Source of the DNA: Saccharopolyspora shandongensis
GTDB lineage: Bacteria; Actinomycetota; Actinomycetes; Mycobacteriales; Pseudonocardiaceae
Direction: 5' to 3'
Assembly (NCBI RefSeq): GCF_900106995.1
Contig: NZ_FNOK01000073.1
Location: 1 to 41,844 of the forward strand
DNA: 41,844 bases
The notes beneath the pieces were generated by a model, which was not told the DNA's origin, searched no databases, and was given only the letters and a program-made list of their open reading frames with translations. Numbering within the stretch: the stretch's first letter is position 1; every line of letters starts with the position of its first letter. This document shows, piece by piece, positions 1 to 8,196 of this stretch. Position numbers and translations under genes: made by a program.

Positions 1-11
1 GGGTTGAGGGT

Positions 12-130
12 TGTCGGTGGCGATGGCGGGGAGGGTCCGCCCGGTCCCATTCCGAACCCGGTAGCTAAGCTCCCCAGCGCTGATGGTACTGCACTCGACA
101 GGGTGTGGGAGAGTAAGACACCGCCGACAC
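12..130 (+). rRNA. rrf: 5S ribosomal RNA
   Basis: The segment has the 5S layout: a 5' strand TGTCGGTGG that pairs with CCGCCGACA at the 3' end (helix I), the conserved CCGAACCCGG...AGCTAAG core near 52-69, and a length of about 118 nt. A strong terminator follows directly. The 16S and 23S genes would lie before the window. The exact ends are estimated from the closing helix and may be off by one or two bases. Confidence 0.93.
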
Positions 131-137
131 ACTATTT

Positions 138-186
138 AAAGGGGGCTCCCTTTTCTGGAAACAGAAAAGGGAGCCCCCTTTTTTAT
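138..186 (+). terminator. rrn operon terminator
   Basis: A near-perfect inverted repeat (AAGGGGGCTCCCTTTTCTG, short GAAA loop, matching right arm) is followed by a run of T. This is a classical intrinsic terminator with a U tract, uncommon in such GC-rich DNA and fitting for the end of an rRNA operon. Confidence 0.9.
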
Positions 187-257
187 TTGCCATCGACGCA
201 GCAGTTATCGGGTGGCGGACGGCCGCGACTGCGGCCGAACCACCACCCGTCCGATGC

Positions 258-1022
258 TCAGGAAGTCAGCTTGCGTCGGAGGAGTTCGAAGCACAGCACC
301 GCCGCAGCGCTGGCGACGTTGAGCGATTCCACGCCGCCGGCCATCGGAATGGACAACGGCTGGGCGACTCGCGCCTGCACGTCGTCCGAAAGCCCGGCGG
401 TTTCGCTGCCCAGCACGAACACCGCACGCGGTCCGAAGTCTGCGTCGAAGATGCTCTCCTCTGCGGAGGCTTCGAGCGCGAAAAGCGGGTAGCCGGCCTC
501 GGTCAGCAGCTCCGCCGCCTCGCCGGCGGTCCGGGTCCGCAGGACCGGGGCGTGGAAAGCCACTCCGGCCGAGGCCTTGATGACCAGCGGGTCGAGGCTG
601 GCGACGCCGCGGTGCGGCACCACGATGCCGTCGATTCCGGCCGCCGTCGCGGTGCGCAGGATCATGCCGACGTTCGCAGGCGTCGTCAGCCCGTCGAGCA
701 GCAGGATGGTTCGCGGTGCGTGCGCGGGGTCGGCGAGCGCGTCCGAGAGCGGCCGCATCTTCCGCGCCACCACGTCGGCCAACACGCCCTGGTCGTGCCG
801 GCCGTTCCCGGCCAGCACCTTCACCCGGTGCGCGCTCGCGCGCTGGACCTGCACCGCGCGGTCGGCGGCGGCCTCCTTGATCTCGTCGATGATCGAGCCG
901 CGCAGCCCCTCGGCGAGGATCACCTTGTCCACGCGCAGGTCGTAGTCCGTCAACGCCTCCAGCACCGGCTTGCGGCCGTAAACGGTGACGAATCGATCTT
1001 TAGGGGAAACTTCGCTGGTCAC
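258..1022 (-). CDS. SpoU/TrmH-family rRNA 2'-O-methyltransferase
   Basis: The 254-residue product has the SpoU (SPOUT) methyltransferase plan: an N-terminal substrate-binding part (about residues 9-90, beginning VYGRKPVLEAL) and a catalytic part with the three family motifs, NVGMILRTATAAGIDG, FVLGSETAGLS and a C-terminal LSIPMAGGVESLNVASAA. The last contains the conserved Asn and Ser near the SAM-binding knot. Family members methylate a ribose 2'-OH in 23S rRNA or tRNA; RlmB acts on 23S. It stands convergent to the rrn operon end. The start is uncertain: I use GTG at 1022, but an in-frame GTG at 1037 is equally placed behind GGAG. The open frame runs much farther upstream, but that part is antisense to the next gene. 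The exact target nucleotide cannot be told from sequence. Confidence 0.85.
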   Translation of the reverse strand: MTSEVSPKDRFVTVYGRKPVLEALTDYDLRVDKVILAEGLRGSIIDEIKEAAADRAVQVQRASAHRVKVLAGNGRHDQGVLADVVARKMRPLSDALADPAHAPRTILLLDGLTTPANVGMILRTATAAGIDGIVVPHRGVASLDPLVIKASAGVAFHAPVLRTRTAGEAAELLTEAGYPLFALEASAEESIFDADFGPRAVFVLGSETAGLSDDVQARVAQPLSIPMAGGVESLNVASAAAVLCFELLRRKLTS

Positions 1023-1106
1023 GCTTCCAAGTGTCACATGCTCCGCCGCGCCCTCCTCGACTGGAACCCCTCGGGAACCGGCGCCTCGTATGCCAGGATC
1101 GCGGAC

Positions 1107-2543
1107 ATGTCCGATCGTCTCTCCGCAGTCGACGCTTCGTTCCTCTACCTGGAGGACTACACGACGCCGATGCACGTCGGCGGCGTCGCGGTGTTCCGGC
1201 GCCCGCGCACCGGGTTCGACTACGACAAGGTGCTGGCGCTGATCGACCGCAGGCTGGGCCTGGTGCCGCGCTACCGGCAGCGGGTGATGCAGATCCCGGG
1301 CGGGCTGGTGCGCCCGGTGTGGGTGGACGACCAGGACTTCGACATCACCTACCACGTGCGGCGGTCGGCGCTGCCCAAGCCGGGCAACGACGATCAGCTG
1401 CACGACCTGGCCGCGCGGCTGATGTCCCGCAAGCTCGACCCCACCCGGCCGCTGTGGGAGATCTACCTGGTGGAGGGTCTGTCCAAGAACCGGGTGGCGG
1501 TGATCACCAAGACGCACCAGGCGATGGTCGACGGCATCGGCGCGATCGACATCGGACAGGTGATCCTGGACGTGGAGCGCAACCGGCAGGTTCCGGACGC
1601 CGATGAGCTGTGGATGCCGCGCCCGGAACCGAGCCTCGCGGAGCTGGTGGTCGAGGCGATGACCGACGCCGTGCAACGTCCCGGCGAGGTGGTGGAGAAC
1701 GTGCGGGCGGCGGTCGTCGACGCCACCGCGACGGTCCAGAAGATCACGCGAGCGCTCGGCGGTGTCGCCTCGGCGCTGCGCACTGCGGTGGTTCCTGCGC
1801 CGAGTGGGCCGTTGAACGCGCCGACCTCCACCCAGCGCCGGTTCGCCGTCGCGCGGGCCAAGCTCGACGATTTCCGCGCCGTCCGCCAGGCTCACGGCAG
1901 CACCGTCAACGATGTGGTGCTGGCGGTGGTGACCGGTGCGCTGCGGAACTGGTTGTTGTCCCGCGGCGAAGTGGTGTCACCGTCGACGACGCTGCGCGCG
2001 ATGGTGCCGGTGTCGGTGCGCTCCGACGACGTCGAGGCGCGCCCGACGTACCCGGAGACCGGCAGCCTGCCGGTGGGGTCGGTCGGCAGCAAGGTGTCGG
2101 CGTACCTGGTGGATCTGCCGGTGGGCGAGGGGAATCCGATCGTCCGGCTGCACCAGGTCAGCCATGCCATGCGTGCGCACGCGGAGTCCGGGCAGTCGGT
2201 GGCGGCCGGTGCGCTGGTCAAGGTGTCCGGGTTCGCGCCGCCGACCCTGCACGCGTTGGGGGCGCGGGTCGCGAACCAGTTCTCGGACCGATTGTTCAAC
2301 GTACTGGTGACCAACGTTCCGGGACCGCAGGTGCCGTTGTACGCGGCGGGGGCGAGGATGATGGAGATGTTCCCGGTGGTGCCGTTGGCCAAGAACCAGT
2401 CGCTGTCGGTAGGCGTTACCTCCTACGACGGCGGCGTGTACTTCGGGTTGAACGCGGATCGGGATGCGATGCCCGATGTGGACGTGTTGGCGGCGATGAT
2501 CGGAGAAGCAGTGGACGAGATGATCGGGACGGTCGACGCATGA
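1107..2543 (+). CDS. WS/DGAT-like acyltransferase, altered HHxxxDG motif
   Basis: The 478-residue product belongs to the wax ester synthase/diacylglycerol acyltransferase family, which moves acyl groups from acyl-CoA to alcohols or diacylglycerol to make storage lipids at the membrane. It opens with the typical LSAVDASFLYLED and TTPMHVGG, has PLWEIYLVEGL, and ends with the second-domain signature NVLVTNVPGPQVPLY and SYDGGVYFGLNAD. Odd: the acyltransfer motif HHxxxDG reads HQAMVDG (H137, Q138, D142), so the second, catalytic His is Gln. The start ATG at 1107 has AGGA 8 nt upstream and gives the usual family N-terminus. Its last codons overlap the next gene (ATGA). Family is sure; catalytic competence is open. 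Confidence 0.9.
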   Translation: MSDRLSAVDASFLYLEDYTTPMHVGGVAVFRRPRTGFDYDKVLALIDRRLGLVPRYRQRVMQIPGGLVRPVWVDDQDFDITYHVRRSALPKPGNDDQLHDLAARLMSRKLDPTRPLWEIYLVEGLSKNRVAVITKTHQAMVDGIGAIDIGQVILDVERNRQVPDADELWMPRPEPSLAELVVEAMTDAVQRPGEVVENVRAAVVDATATVQKITRALGGVASALRTAVVPAPSGPLNAPTSTQRRFAVARAKLDDFRAVRQAHGSTVNDVVLAVVTGALRNWLLSRGEVVSPSTTLRAMVPVSVRSDDVEARPTYPETGSLPVGSVGSKVSAYLVDLPVGEGNPIVRLHQVSHAMRAHAESGQSVAAGALVKVSGFAPPTLHALGARVANQFSDRLFNVLVTNVPGPQVPLYAAGARMMEMFPVVPLAKNQSLSVGVTSYDGGVYFGLNADRDAMPDVDVLAAMIGEAVDEMIGTVDA

Positions 2544-3043
2544 GGGTTTACCTGCCCGCCACGGTGCCGATGTTGCGGCGACTGGTGGAGGAGAAGCAGT
2601 TGCAGCCGTTGGGTGGGACGGCGTTCGCGTTGACGCCGGCGCTGCGCGAGTCCTACGCCAGCGGCGACACGGAGGAGCTGGAGTACGCGGCGATGCGGGA
2701 GGCCTCTCGGGCGTCGCTGCGGTTGATCGGTGGTGACCTGGGCGCGGGCGAGAAGGTCGAGCTCCGCCGGGTGGTGATCTCCGCCGATGTCGACGACGTG
2801 ACGCTGCGGCCCGATCTGGACCACGCCGTGGTGAAGGTGTCCGGGCCGGTGCAGTGGAAGCAGATCGCGGCCGTGCACGTGGACGCCACGGAGGCGGAGG
2901 ACGCGGTGCGCGCTGCGGCGGAGGTCATCGACGCCGCCGACCTCGGCGATCCGGACGCGGACTTCACCCTGGGCGAGGCGGAGGACCACGAACTCGCCTG
3001 GTACGCCCCGCAAGAGGTGCCGTTCCTGCTGGAGCTGATGTAG
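2540..3043 (+). CDS. Conserved actinobacterial protein, DUF6912-like
   Basis: A 167-residue soluble protein, MRVYLPATVPMLRRLVEEKQ at its start, without a signal peptide or membrane segment. It resembles the DUF6912 family of actinobacteria, whose function is unknown to me. Its ATG overlaps the stop of the acyltransferase (ATGA), so the two are translationally coupled and probably made together. The sequence is rich in Glu and Asp with alternating strands and helices; no catalytic motif is visible. Strong third-position GC and the tight coupling make it a real gene. Confidence 0.8.
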   Translation: MRVYLPATVPMLRRLVEEKQLQPLGGTAFALTPALRESYASGDTEELEYAAMREASRASLRLIGGDLGAGEKVELRRVVISADVDDVTLRPDLDHAVVKVSGPVQWKQIAAVHVDATEAEDAVRAAAEVIDAADLGDPDADFTLGEAEDHELAWYAPQEVPFLLELM

Positions 3044-3092
3044 CGACCCGGTGGTGCGGCCCGGGCGAGTCGCCTCGGGCCGCACCGCGAGT

Positions 3093-3884
3093 TCAGCGCT
3101 TTTCCTGGACCTGGTCGGCCGGCGGCACGGTGATCTGGACCGGCTTGCCCCAGTCGCTGTAGTGCACCGTCATGGTCGACTCGGGGATCTGCCGGCCGGC
3201 CACGGTGAGGGCGGGCGTGGTCGAGTCGGTCTTCAGCGGCAGGCCCTCGGCGTCCACCCACACGGTCTGCTTGAGCTCGGTGACCCCGGCGTCGGCCAGC
3301 GCCTGGAACGCCGGCTTCTCCTCGGGCTTGGCGCCGGCGGCGGCCTCCTTGAGGTCGGTCACGATCTCGTAGCGGGTCGCCTCCTGGCCGTCGACCTGCT
3401 CCTTGGCGCTGGAGGTGATCTTGGACCCGGGCGGGAGCATGGACTCGAAGTCGTTGATCTTGCCCAGCTGGCCGAGCTGCTGCGCCATCGAGTCGTTGGC
3501 GGCCATCTTCAGCCACGGCTTGCTCGGGTCACCGGAGAGCTGAGCCAGCTCCGGGCTCTTGATGTACATCCCGTCCTTGGTGAACACCATCTCGGTCGCC
3601 CCGGTGCAGGCCATCTCGGTCTGCGCGATGTCGAGCCGGCACTTCGTGGAGCCGAGGGCCTGGACGGCGCCGGTGCCCTCGAAGGACACCGTCACGGTCT
3701 TCTTCGCGTCCATGTTGGACTTCGCCGAGCTGATCAGCGACGAGATGTCCTTGAACGGCGAGCTGGAGCTCTCGGTCTGCTCCTGGCCGGCGTTGCCCGG
3801 GGAGGCTGGGGTGCTGCCCTGACTGCAGGCGCCCAGGGTGATCGCCAACGCTGCTGCGGAAAGGGCGACTGTGGTGCGGCGCAC
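3093..3884 (-). CDS. Secreted lipoprotein, LppX/LprAFG-like (copy 1)
   Basis: The 263-residue product starts with VRRTTVAL, has a hydrophobic stretch and a lipobox TLGAC, so it is exported, lipidated on Cys and anchored to the outer face of the membrane. A Ser/Thr/Glu/Gln-rich linker follows. The body resembles the LppX/LprAFG lipoprotein fold that in mycobacteria binds lipids: a 'PWLKM' strand, a 'GQEATRYEIVTDL' segment, and a C-terminal SDWGKPVQITVPP. GTG at 3884 is preferred because AGAGAGGAAA lies just upstream; an ATG 18 nt earlier would give an odd N-terminus. It lies next to a paralogue on the same strand, 85 bp away. Confidence 0.82.
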   Translation of the reverse strand: MRRTTVALSAAALAITLGACSQGSTPASPGNAGQEQTESSSSPFKDISSLISSAKSNMDAKKTVTVSFEGTGAVQALGSTKCRLDIAQTEMACTGATEMVFTKDGMYIKSPELAQLSGDPSKPWLKMAANDSMAQQLGQLGKINDFESMLPPGSKITSSAKEQVDGQEATRYEIVTDLKEAAAGAKPEEKPAFQALADAGVTELKQTVWVDAEGLPLKTDSTTPALTVAGRQIPESTMTVHYSDWGKPVQITVPPADQVQEKR

Positions 3885-3969
3885 GGGATTTCCTCTCTGC
3901 ATGAAGATTGCAATGCCTGAAAAGTAACAGTTCTTCATGCCTCTTTCGGGAGGTTTGCGGCAAGTGCGG

Positions 3970-4836
3970 TCAACGCGGCGGCTGCTGCGCCTGCGGCGGG
4001 AGGGCGTCGAAGACGCCGATCTGCCCGGCGGGCGGGACCGGGATCTCGGCGGGGACGCCCCAGTCGCGGTAGGTCGAGGTCAGCGACACCTCGCCGGCCT
4101 GGGCGACCTCTTGATCGGCCGCGAACCGTGCGGGCAGGCCGGAGTCGTCGAGCCACAGCTGGTAGCCGAGCTCCGGCTCCCCGGCATCGGCGGCCTGCCG
4201 GAACCGGTCGCGCTGCTGCGGATCGTCGGCCACGTCGGCGGCCTGCGAGGTGATGATCCGCAGCTCGTAGCGGGTGGTGGGCTTGCCGTCGACCATGTCG
4301 GGCGCGCTGGTCTGGATGCGGGTGGCGGGCTCGACGCCGGTGAACGCGGCGCGCGGGTCGACGGCGTCGTGCAGCTGGTCCAGCGCGGGGCCGAGGAGCT
4401 TGTCGCCGAAGTCGGCGCCGCCGGGCGTGATCTTCAGCCAGGGCTTGTCCGGCGCGGGTCGCACCAGCGGGGTCCGCAGGTAGCCGACACCATCCATGAT
4501 GGACAGTGAGAGGTGCTGCGGCGACCGGTTCCCGGGCGTTCGGGTCTGGCCTTCGAAGGCGAGATCGGTTCGCGGTCCCCGGTAGCGGACGGCGCCTTCG
4601 GCGGTCAGTTCGCCCACCACGCCGAGGCTTCCGCGCACGCTGCTGTGCACGCTGCCGCGTTCGCTGATCTTGTTCATGACCTGCGACAACATGGCATCCG
4701 CTCGCGGGCGGGGGTCGGGGCGGGCGGCCATCAGCGGCCCGGGTCGCGGAGGCGGTTCGGCGCCGCAGGCGCCTAGCGCGGCGATCAGGGCGAGACCGGC
4801 GGACAACACCGCGGTCCTGGTGCTGGCTCGTGGCAT
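3970..4836 (-). CDS. Secreted lipoprotein, LppX/LprAFG-like (copy 2)
   Basis: The 288-residue product begins MPRASTRTAVLSAGLAL and has the lipobox AALGAC, followed by a Pro/Arg-rich linker and the same domain as its downstream neighbour, shown by shared segments KPWLKI, DGKPTTRYEL and YRDWGVPAEIPVPPAGQI. The start ATG at 4836 is well placed behind GAGGAGCT; the longer open frame upstream lacks a signal peptide at its N-terminus. Two adjacent diverged copies on one strand point to tandem duplication. A lipid-binding or lipid-transfer role outside the membrane is inferred from the family only. Confidence 0.82.
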   Translation of the reverse strand: MPRASTRTAVLSAGLALIAALGACGAEPPPRPGPLMAARPDPRPRADAMLSQVMNKISERGSVHSSVRGSLGVVGELTAEGAVRYRGPRTDLAFEGQTRTPGNRSPQHLSLSIMDGVGYLRTPLVRPAPDKPWLKITPGGADFGDKLLGPALDQLHDAVDPRAAFTGVEPATRIQTSAPDMVDGKPTTRYELRIITSQAADVADDPQQRDRFRQAADAGEPELGYQLWLDDSGLPARFAADQEVAQAGEVSLTSTYRDWGVPAEIPVPPAGQIGVFDALPPQAQQPPR

Positions 4837-4977
4837 CGGGCGAGCTCCTCGGGCCGTGTCAGCGTGCGGTGGCCGAATCGTCCGCGCGGTCAAGGAAAAA
4901 CCCGCATCGGACGCCGAGATCCACGCTAACAACGAAGTCGTCACGCCACAGGCGACGATCGAGCCTCGTTCGGGGGA

Positions 4978-5985
4978 TCAGACCTCGTCGAGCCCGGCCC
5001 GGGAGCGCAGCAGGCGGCGCAGCGAGGCGAGTTGCTCGACGCTGCCGCCGTCGGCGGCGTAGGTGTCCAGGTGGCAGTCCGGATCGTCGGAACCACCGAG
5101 GTGGCCGCAGTTCGGTGGGCATTCCTCCGCCGCCTCGGCGAAACCTTCGAACGCGGCGATCACGTCGTCCGGGGTGACGTGCGCCAGGCCGAACGAGCGG
5201 ATGCCCGGGGTGTCCACCACCCAGCCCCGCCCGGGCAGCGGCAGCGCGACCGCCGAGGTCGAGGTGTGCCGGCCCTTGCCGACGCCGCTGACCTCGCCGG
5301 TCGCCCGGTCTGCCGCCGGCACCAGCCGGTTGACCAATGTGGACTTGCCGACGCCGGAGTGGCCGACCAGCGCGGACACCCGGTCCGTGAGCATCGCGCG
5401 GAGATCCTCGGGTTCGCAGTCCTGGCGGGTGATCGTGATCGGCATGTCCAGGGAGGAGTACGTGTCGATCCACTCGCCCGGATCGGCGAGGTCGGCCTTG
5501 GTCAGGCACAGCACCGGCGTCAGCCCGCCGGCGTAGGCGGCGACCAGGCATCGGTCGATGAAGCCGGGCCGCGGCGGCGGATCGGCCAGCGCGGCCACGA
5601 TGATCAGCTGTTCGGCGTTGGCGACCACGACCCGCTCGTACGGGTCGGTGTCGTCGGCGGTGCGGCGCAACACGCTGGTGCGCTCGTCGACCCGCACGAT
5701 CCGGGCCAGCGTGTCCGGCTTGCCGGAGATGTCACCGACCAGGCCGACGCGGTCGCCGACCACCACCGGGGTGCGGCCCAGCTCGCGGGCCCGCATGGCG
5801 GTGACCAGCCGGTCCGGGTTCCCGTCCAGCGCGCACGTCCACCGGCCGCGGTCGACCGCGACCACCATCGCGGCCGCGGCGTCCTCGTGCTTGGGGCGCT
5901 GCTTGCTGCGCGGACGGCTGCCCCGGCGCCCGGGGCGCACCCGCACATCGGACTCGTCCAGATCCCGCCAACCGCGCTTGCGCAT
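4978..5985 (-). CDS. rsgA: Ribosome small-subunit-dependent GTPase RsgA
   Basis: The 335-residue protein shows the circularly permuted GTPase order typical of RsgA (YjeQ): an OB-like N-terminal part, then G4 (LTKAD, 161-165), then G1/P-loop GHSGVGKS (208-215), then G3 DTPG (258-261), and last the zinc-binding region with Cys289, Cys293, His295 and Cys304. RsgA helps late maturation of the 30S subunit by GTP hydrolysis. The basic N-terminal 35 residues are usual for actinobacterial members. It is the second gene of a two-gene unit, 16 bp after aroA. Confidence 0.95.
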   Translation of the reverse strand: MRKRGWRDLDESDVRVRPGRRGSRPRSKQRPKHEDAAAAMVVAVDRGRWTCALDGNPDRLVTAMRARELGRTPVVVGDRVGLVGDISGKPDTLARIVRVDERTSVLRRTADDTDPYERVVVANAEQLIIVAALADPPPRPGFIDRCLVAAYAGGLTPVLCLTKADLADPGEWIDTYSSLDMPITITRQDCEPEDLRAMLTDRVSALVGHSGVGKSTLVNRLVPAADRATGEVSGVGKGRHTSTSAVALPLPGRGWVVDTPGIRSFGLAHVTPDDVIAAFEGFAEAAEECPPNCGHLGGSDDPDCHLDTYAADGGSVEQLASLRRLLRSRAGLDEV

Positions 5986-6001
5986 CAGACCGCCCCCGCG
6001 C

Positions 6002-7270
6002 TCACGCCGATTCCCCGAGCATCGTCGCCCACATCCCGGGGAAGTCGGGGATCGTCTTGGCGGTCGTCGCGATGTCCTCGACGACCACGCCGGGCACCTT
6101 CAGGCCGAGGATCGCGCCGGCCGTGGCCATCCGGTGGTCGGCGTAGGAATGCCAGTTCCCGCCGGTCAGCGGCCGCGGCTCGACCAGCAGCCCGTCCTCG
6201 GTCTGCTCGACCGCGCCGCCGAGCTTGGTGAGCTCGTTCTGCAGCGCGGCGAGCCGGTCGGTCTCGTGGCCGCGCAGGTGCGCGATGCCGCGCAGCCGCG
6301 AGCGGCCGGTCGCGAACGCGGCCAGCGCCGCGACGGTCGGGGTGAGTTCGCCGACGTCGTGCAGGTCGATGTCGACCGGCGCGAGCTCCGCGGGGCCGGT
6401 GACGGTCAGCCCGGCCTCGCTGCGTTCCACCTGCGCGCCCATCAGGCTCAGGATGTCGCGGATGGCGTCGCCGGCCTGCGTGGTCTGCGCCGGCCAGCCG
6501 GGCACGGTCACGGTGCCGCCGGTCACCGCCGCGGCGGCGAGGAACGGGGTGGCGTTGGACAGGTCGGGTTCGATCTCGACGTCCAGCGCGCGGATCTCGC
6601 CCGGCGCCACCCGCCAGGTGTTCGGCTCCCGGTCGTCGACGTCGATGCCGGCGGCGCGCAGCATCGCCACGGTCATCTCGATGTGCGGCAGCGACGGCAC
6701 CGGCTTGCCGTCGTGCCGCACCGTGACGCCCTGCTCGAACCGCGGCGCGGAAAGCAGCAGCCCGGAGACGAACTGCGACGACGCGGACGCGTCGATGGTG
6801 ACCGTGCCGCCGGTCAGCTTCCCCGTGCCGTGCACGTCGAACGGCAGCGCATCGCCGCTGATGTCGGCGCCCAGTTCGCGCAGCGCGTCGAGCACCGTGC
6901 CCAGCGGCCGCTGGCGGGCCTGCGGGTCGCCGTCGAAGGTGACCCGGCCGACGGCCAGGGCCGCCACCGGCGGCACGAACCGCATGACCGTGCCGGCCAG
7001 GCCGCAGTCGACCTCGGCCGGTCCCCGCAGCTCGCCCGGCGTGACCTGCCACGAGCCGTCCGGCCCGTCCTGGATCTCGACCCCGAGAGAGCGCAGCGCC
7101 CCGGCCATGAGCTCGGTGTCCCGGCTGCGCAGCGGGGCGCGTAGCGTCGACGGGCCGTCGGCGAGCGCGGCGAGCACCAGCGCGCGGTTGGTGATGGACT
7201 TCGAACCGGGCACCGGGACGGTCGCGTGCACGGCGCCGCGGGCGACCGGAGCAGGCCAGAGCTGGGTCAT
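6002..7270 (-). CDS. aroA: 3-phosphoshikimate 1-carboxyvinyltransferase (EPSP synthase)
   Basis: The 422-residue protein joins phosphoenolpyruvate to shikimate-3-phosphate in the shikimate pathway to aromatic amino acids. It carries the family signatures: GSKSITNRALVLAALA near the N-terminus (phosphate-binding Lys, Ser), GLAGTVMRFVPP around residue 90, SSQFVSGLLL, and the C-terminal HLRGHETDRLAAL and SYADHRMATAGAI. Start ATG at 7270 (MTQLWPAP) sits behind a GGGGGA stretch about 9 nt upstream and is the usual N-terminus; the open frame extends far upstream only because it is antisense to the SRAP genes. The pairing aroA-rsgA is common in actinobacteria. Confidence 0.97.
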   Translation of the reverse strand: MTQLWPAPVARGAVHATVPVPGSKSITNRALVLAALADGPSTLRAPLRSRDTELMAGALRSLGVEIQDGPDGSWQVTPGELRGPAEVDCGLAGTVMRFVPPVAALAVGRVTFDGDPQARQRPLGTVLDALRELGADISGDALPFDVHGTGKLTGGTVTIDASASSQFVSGLLLSAPRFEQGVTVRHDGKPVPSLPHIEMTVAMLRAAGIDVDDREPNTWRVAPGEIRALDVEIEPDLSNATPFLAAAAVTGGTVTVPGWPAQTTQAGDAIRDILSLMGAQVERSEAGLTVTGPAELAPVDIDLHDVGELTPTVAALAAFATGRSRLRGIAHLRGHETDRLAALQNELTKLGGAVEQTEDGLLVEPRPLTGGNWHSYADHRMATAGAILGLKVPGVVVEDIATTAKTIPDFPGMWATMLGESA

Positions 7271-7405
7271 AGGGCAATGATCCCCCACCCGCCTCCCCGA
7301 TTTCAGCGGTGGGGGCAATCCGGCCATGCCGCTCGCCTGCGGCGATGCGGCCTGACAGGATGAGGACGACCGTTCGGCCACGAGGCGATGGAGGTCCGAC
7401 CAGGC

Positions 7406-8170
7406 ATGTGCGGCAGGTACGCCTCCACGAAGGATCCGGGCAAGCTCGCGGCGGAGTTCGCGGCGCTGGACGCCACCGGCGGCGCCGCGCCGGGAGCGGA
7501 TTTCAACGTCGCGCCGACCAAGAACGTGTTCACCGTGGTGCAGCGGCATCCGCGAGACGATGCCGGTGAACGCGAGCTCGATCGAACCGAGCGCACCATC
7601 CGGGTGATGCGGTGGGGCCTGGTGCCGATGTGGGCGAAGGACAAGGCCATCGGCAGCCGGATGATCAACGCGAAGTCGGAGACGGTGACGTCCAAGCCGG
7701 CGTTCCGCACGTCGATCAAGCGCTACCGGTGCCTGCTGCCCGCCGACGGCTGGTACGAGTGGAAGCGCGAAGGCGGCCGCAAGCAGCCGTTCTTCATGAC
7801 CTCCCCGGACGGTTCCAGCCTGGCGATGGCCGGGATCTACGCCACCTGGCGCGATCCGCAGGCCGAGGACGCGCCGCCGCTGGTGACCTGCTCGGTGCTC
7901 ACCACCAGCGCGCTCGGGCAGCTGGCCGAGGTGCACGACCGGATGCCGTTGCTGCTGCCGGCGACGGCGTGGGGCGAGTGGCTCGACCCGGACCAGCCGG
8001 ACGTCGCCGACCTGCTCGGCGCGCCGTCGCGGGAGCTCGTCGACGGCCTGGAGATCCGCCCGGTGTCGACCGCGGTCAACAACGTCCGCAACAACGGCGC
8101 CGAACTCCTGGAACGCGTGTCGCTCGATGCGCAACCGCAGGCGGTAGGTTTGGACCCGGAAGCGAAATGA
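7406..8170 (+). CDS. SRAP-domain protein (abasic-site protein), copy 1
   Basis: The 254-residue SRAP (HMCES/YedK family) protein begins MCGRYA; after Met removal Cys2 becomes the N-terminal residue that forms a thiazolidine link with abasic sites in single-stranded DNA. The other conserved residues are present: Asn88 in MINAKSET, Glu118 in GWYEW and His177 in EVHDRMP. The start is fixed by the need for Cys at position 2; a GGAGG lies about 12 nt upstream. It is the first of two adjacent SRAP genes, 26 bp apart, followed by a hydrolase with overlapping codons, so the three look like one unit. Confidence 0.93.
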   Translation: MCGRYASTKDPGKLAAEFAALDATGGAAPGADFNVAPTKNVFTVVQRHPRDDAGERELDRTERTIRVMRWGLVPMWAKDKAIGSRMINAKSETVTSKPAFRTSIKRYRCLLPADGWYEWKREGGRKQPFFMTSPDGSSLAMAGIYATWRDPQAEDAPPLVTCSVLTTSALGQLAEVHDRMPLLLPATAWGEWLDPDQPDVADLLGAPSRELVDGLEIRPVSTAVNNVRNNGAELLERVSLDAQPQAVGLDPEAK

Positions 8171-8196
8171 GCGGTTCGGGCGCGGGGTGAGTTCTG

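Noticed and set aside
1023..1895. Upstream extension of the rRNA methyltransferase frame
   Set aside because: It lies antisense to the WS/DGAT gene and has no homology; the true N-terminus is near 1022.
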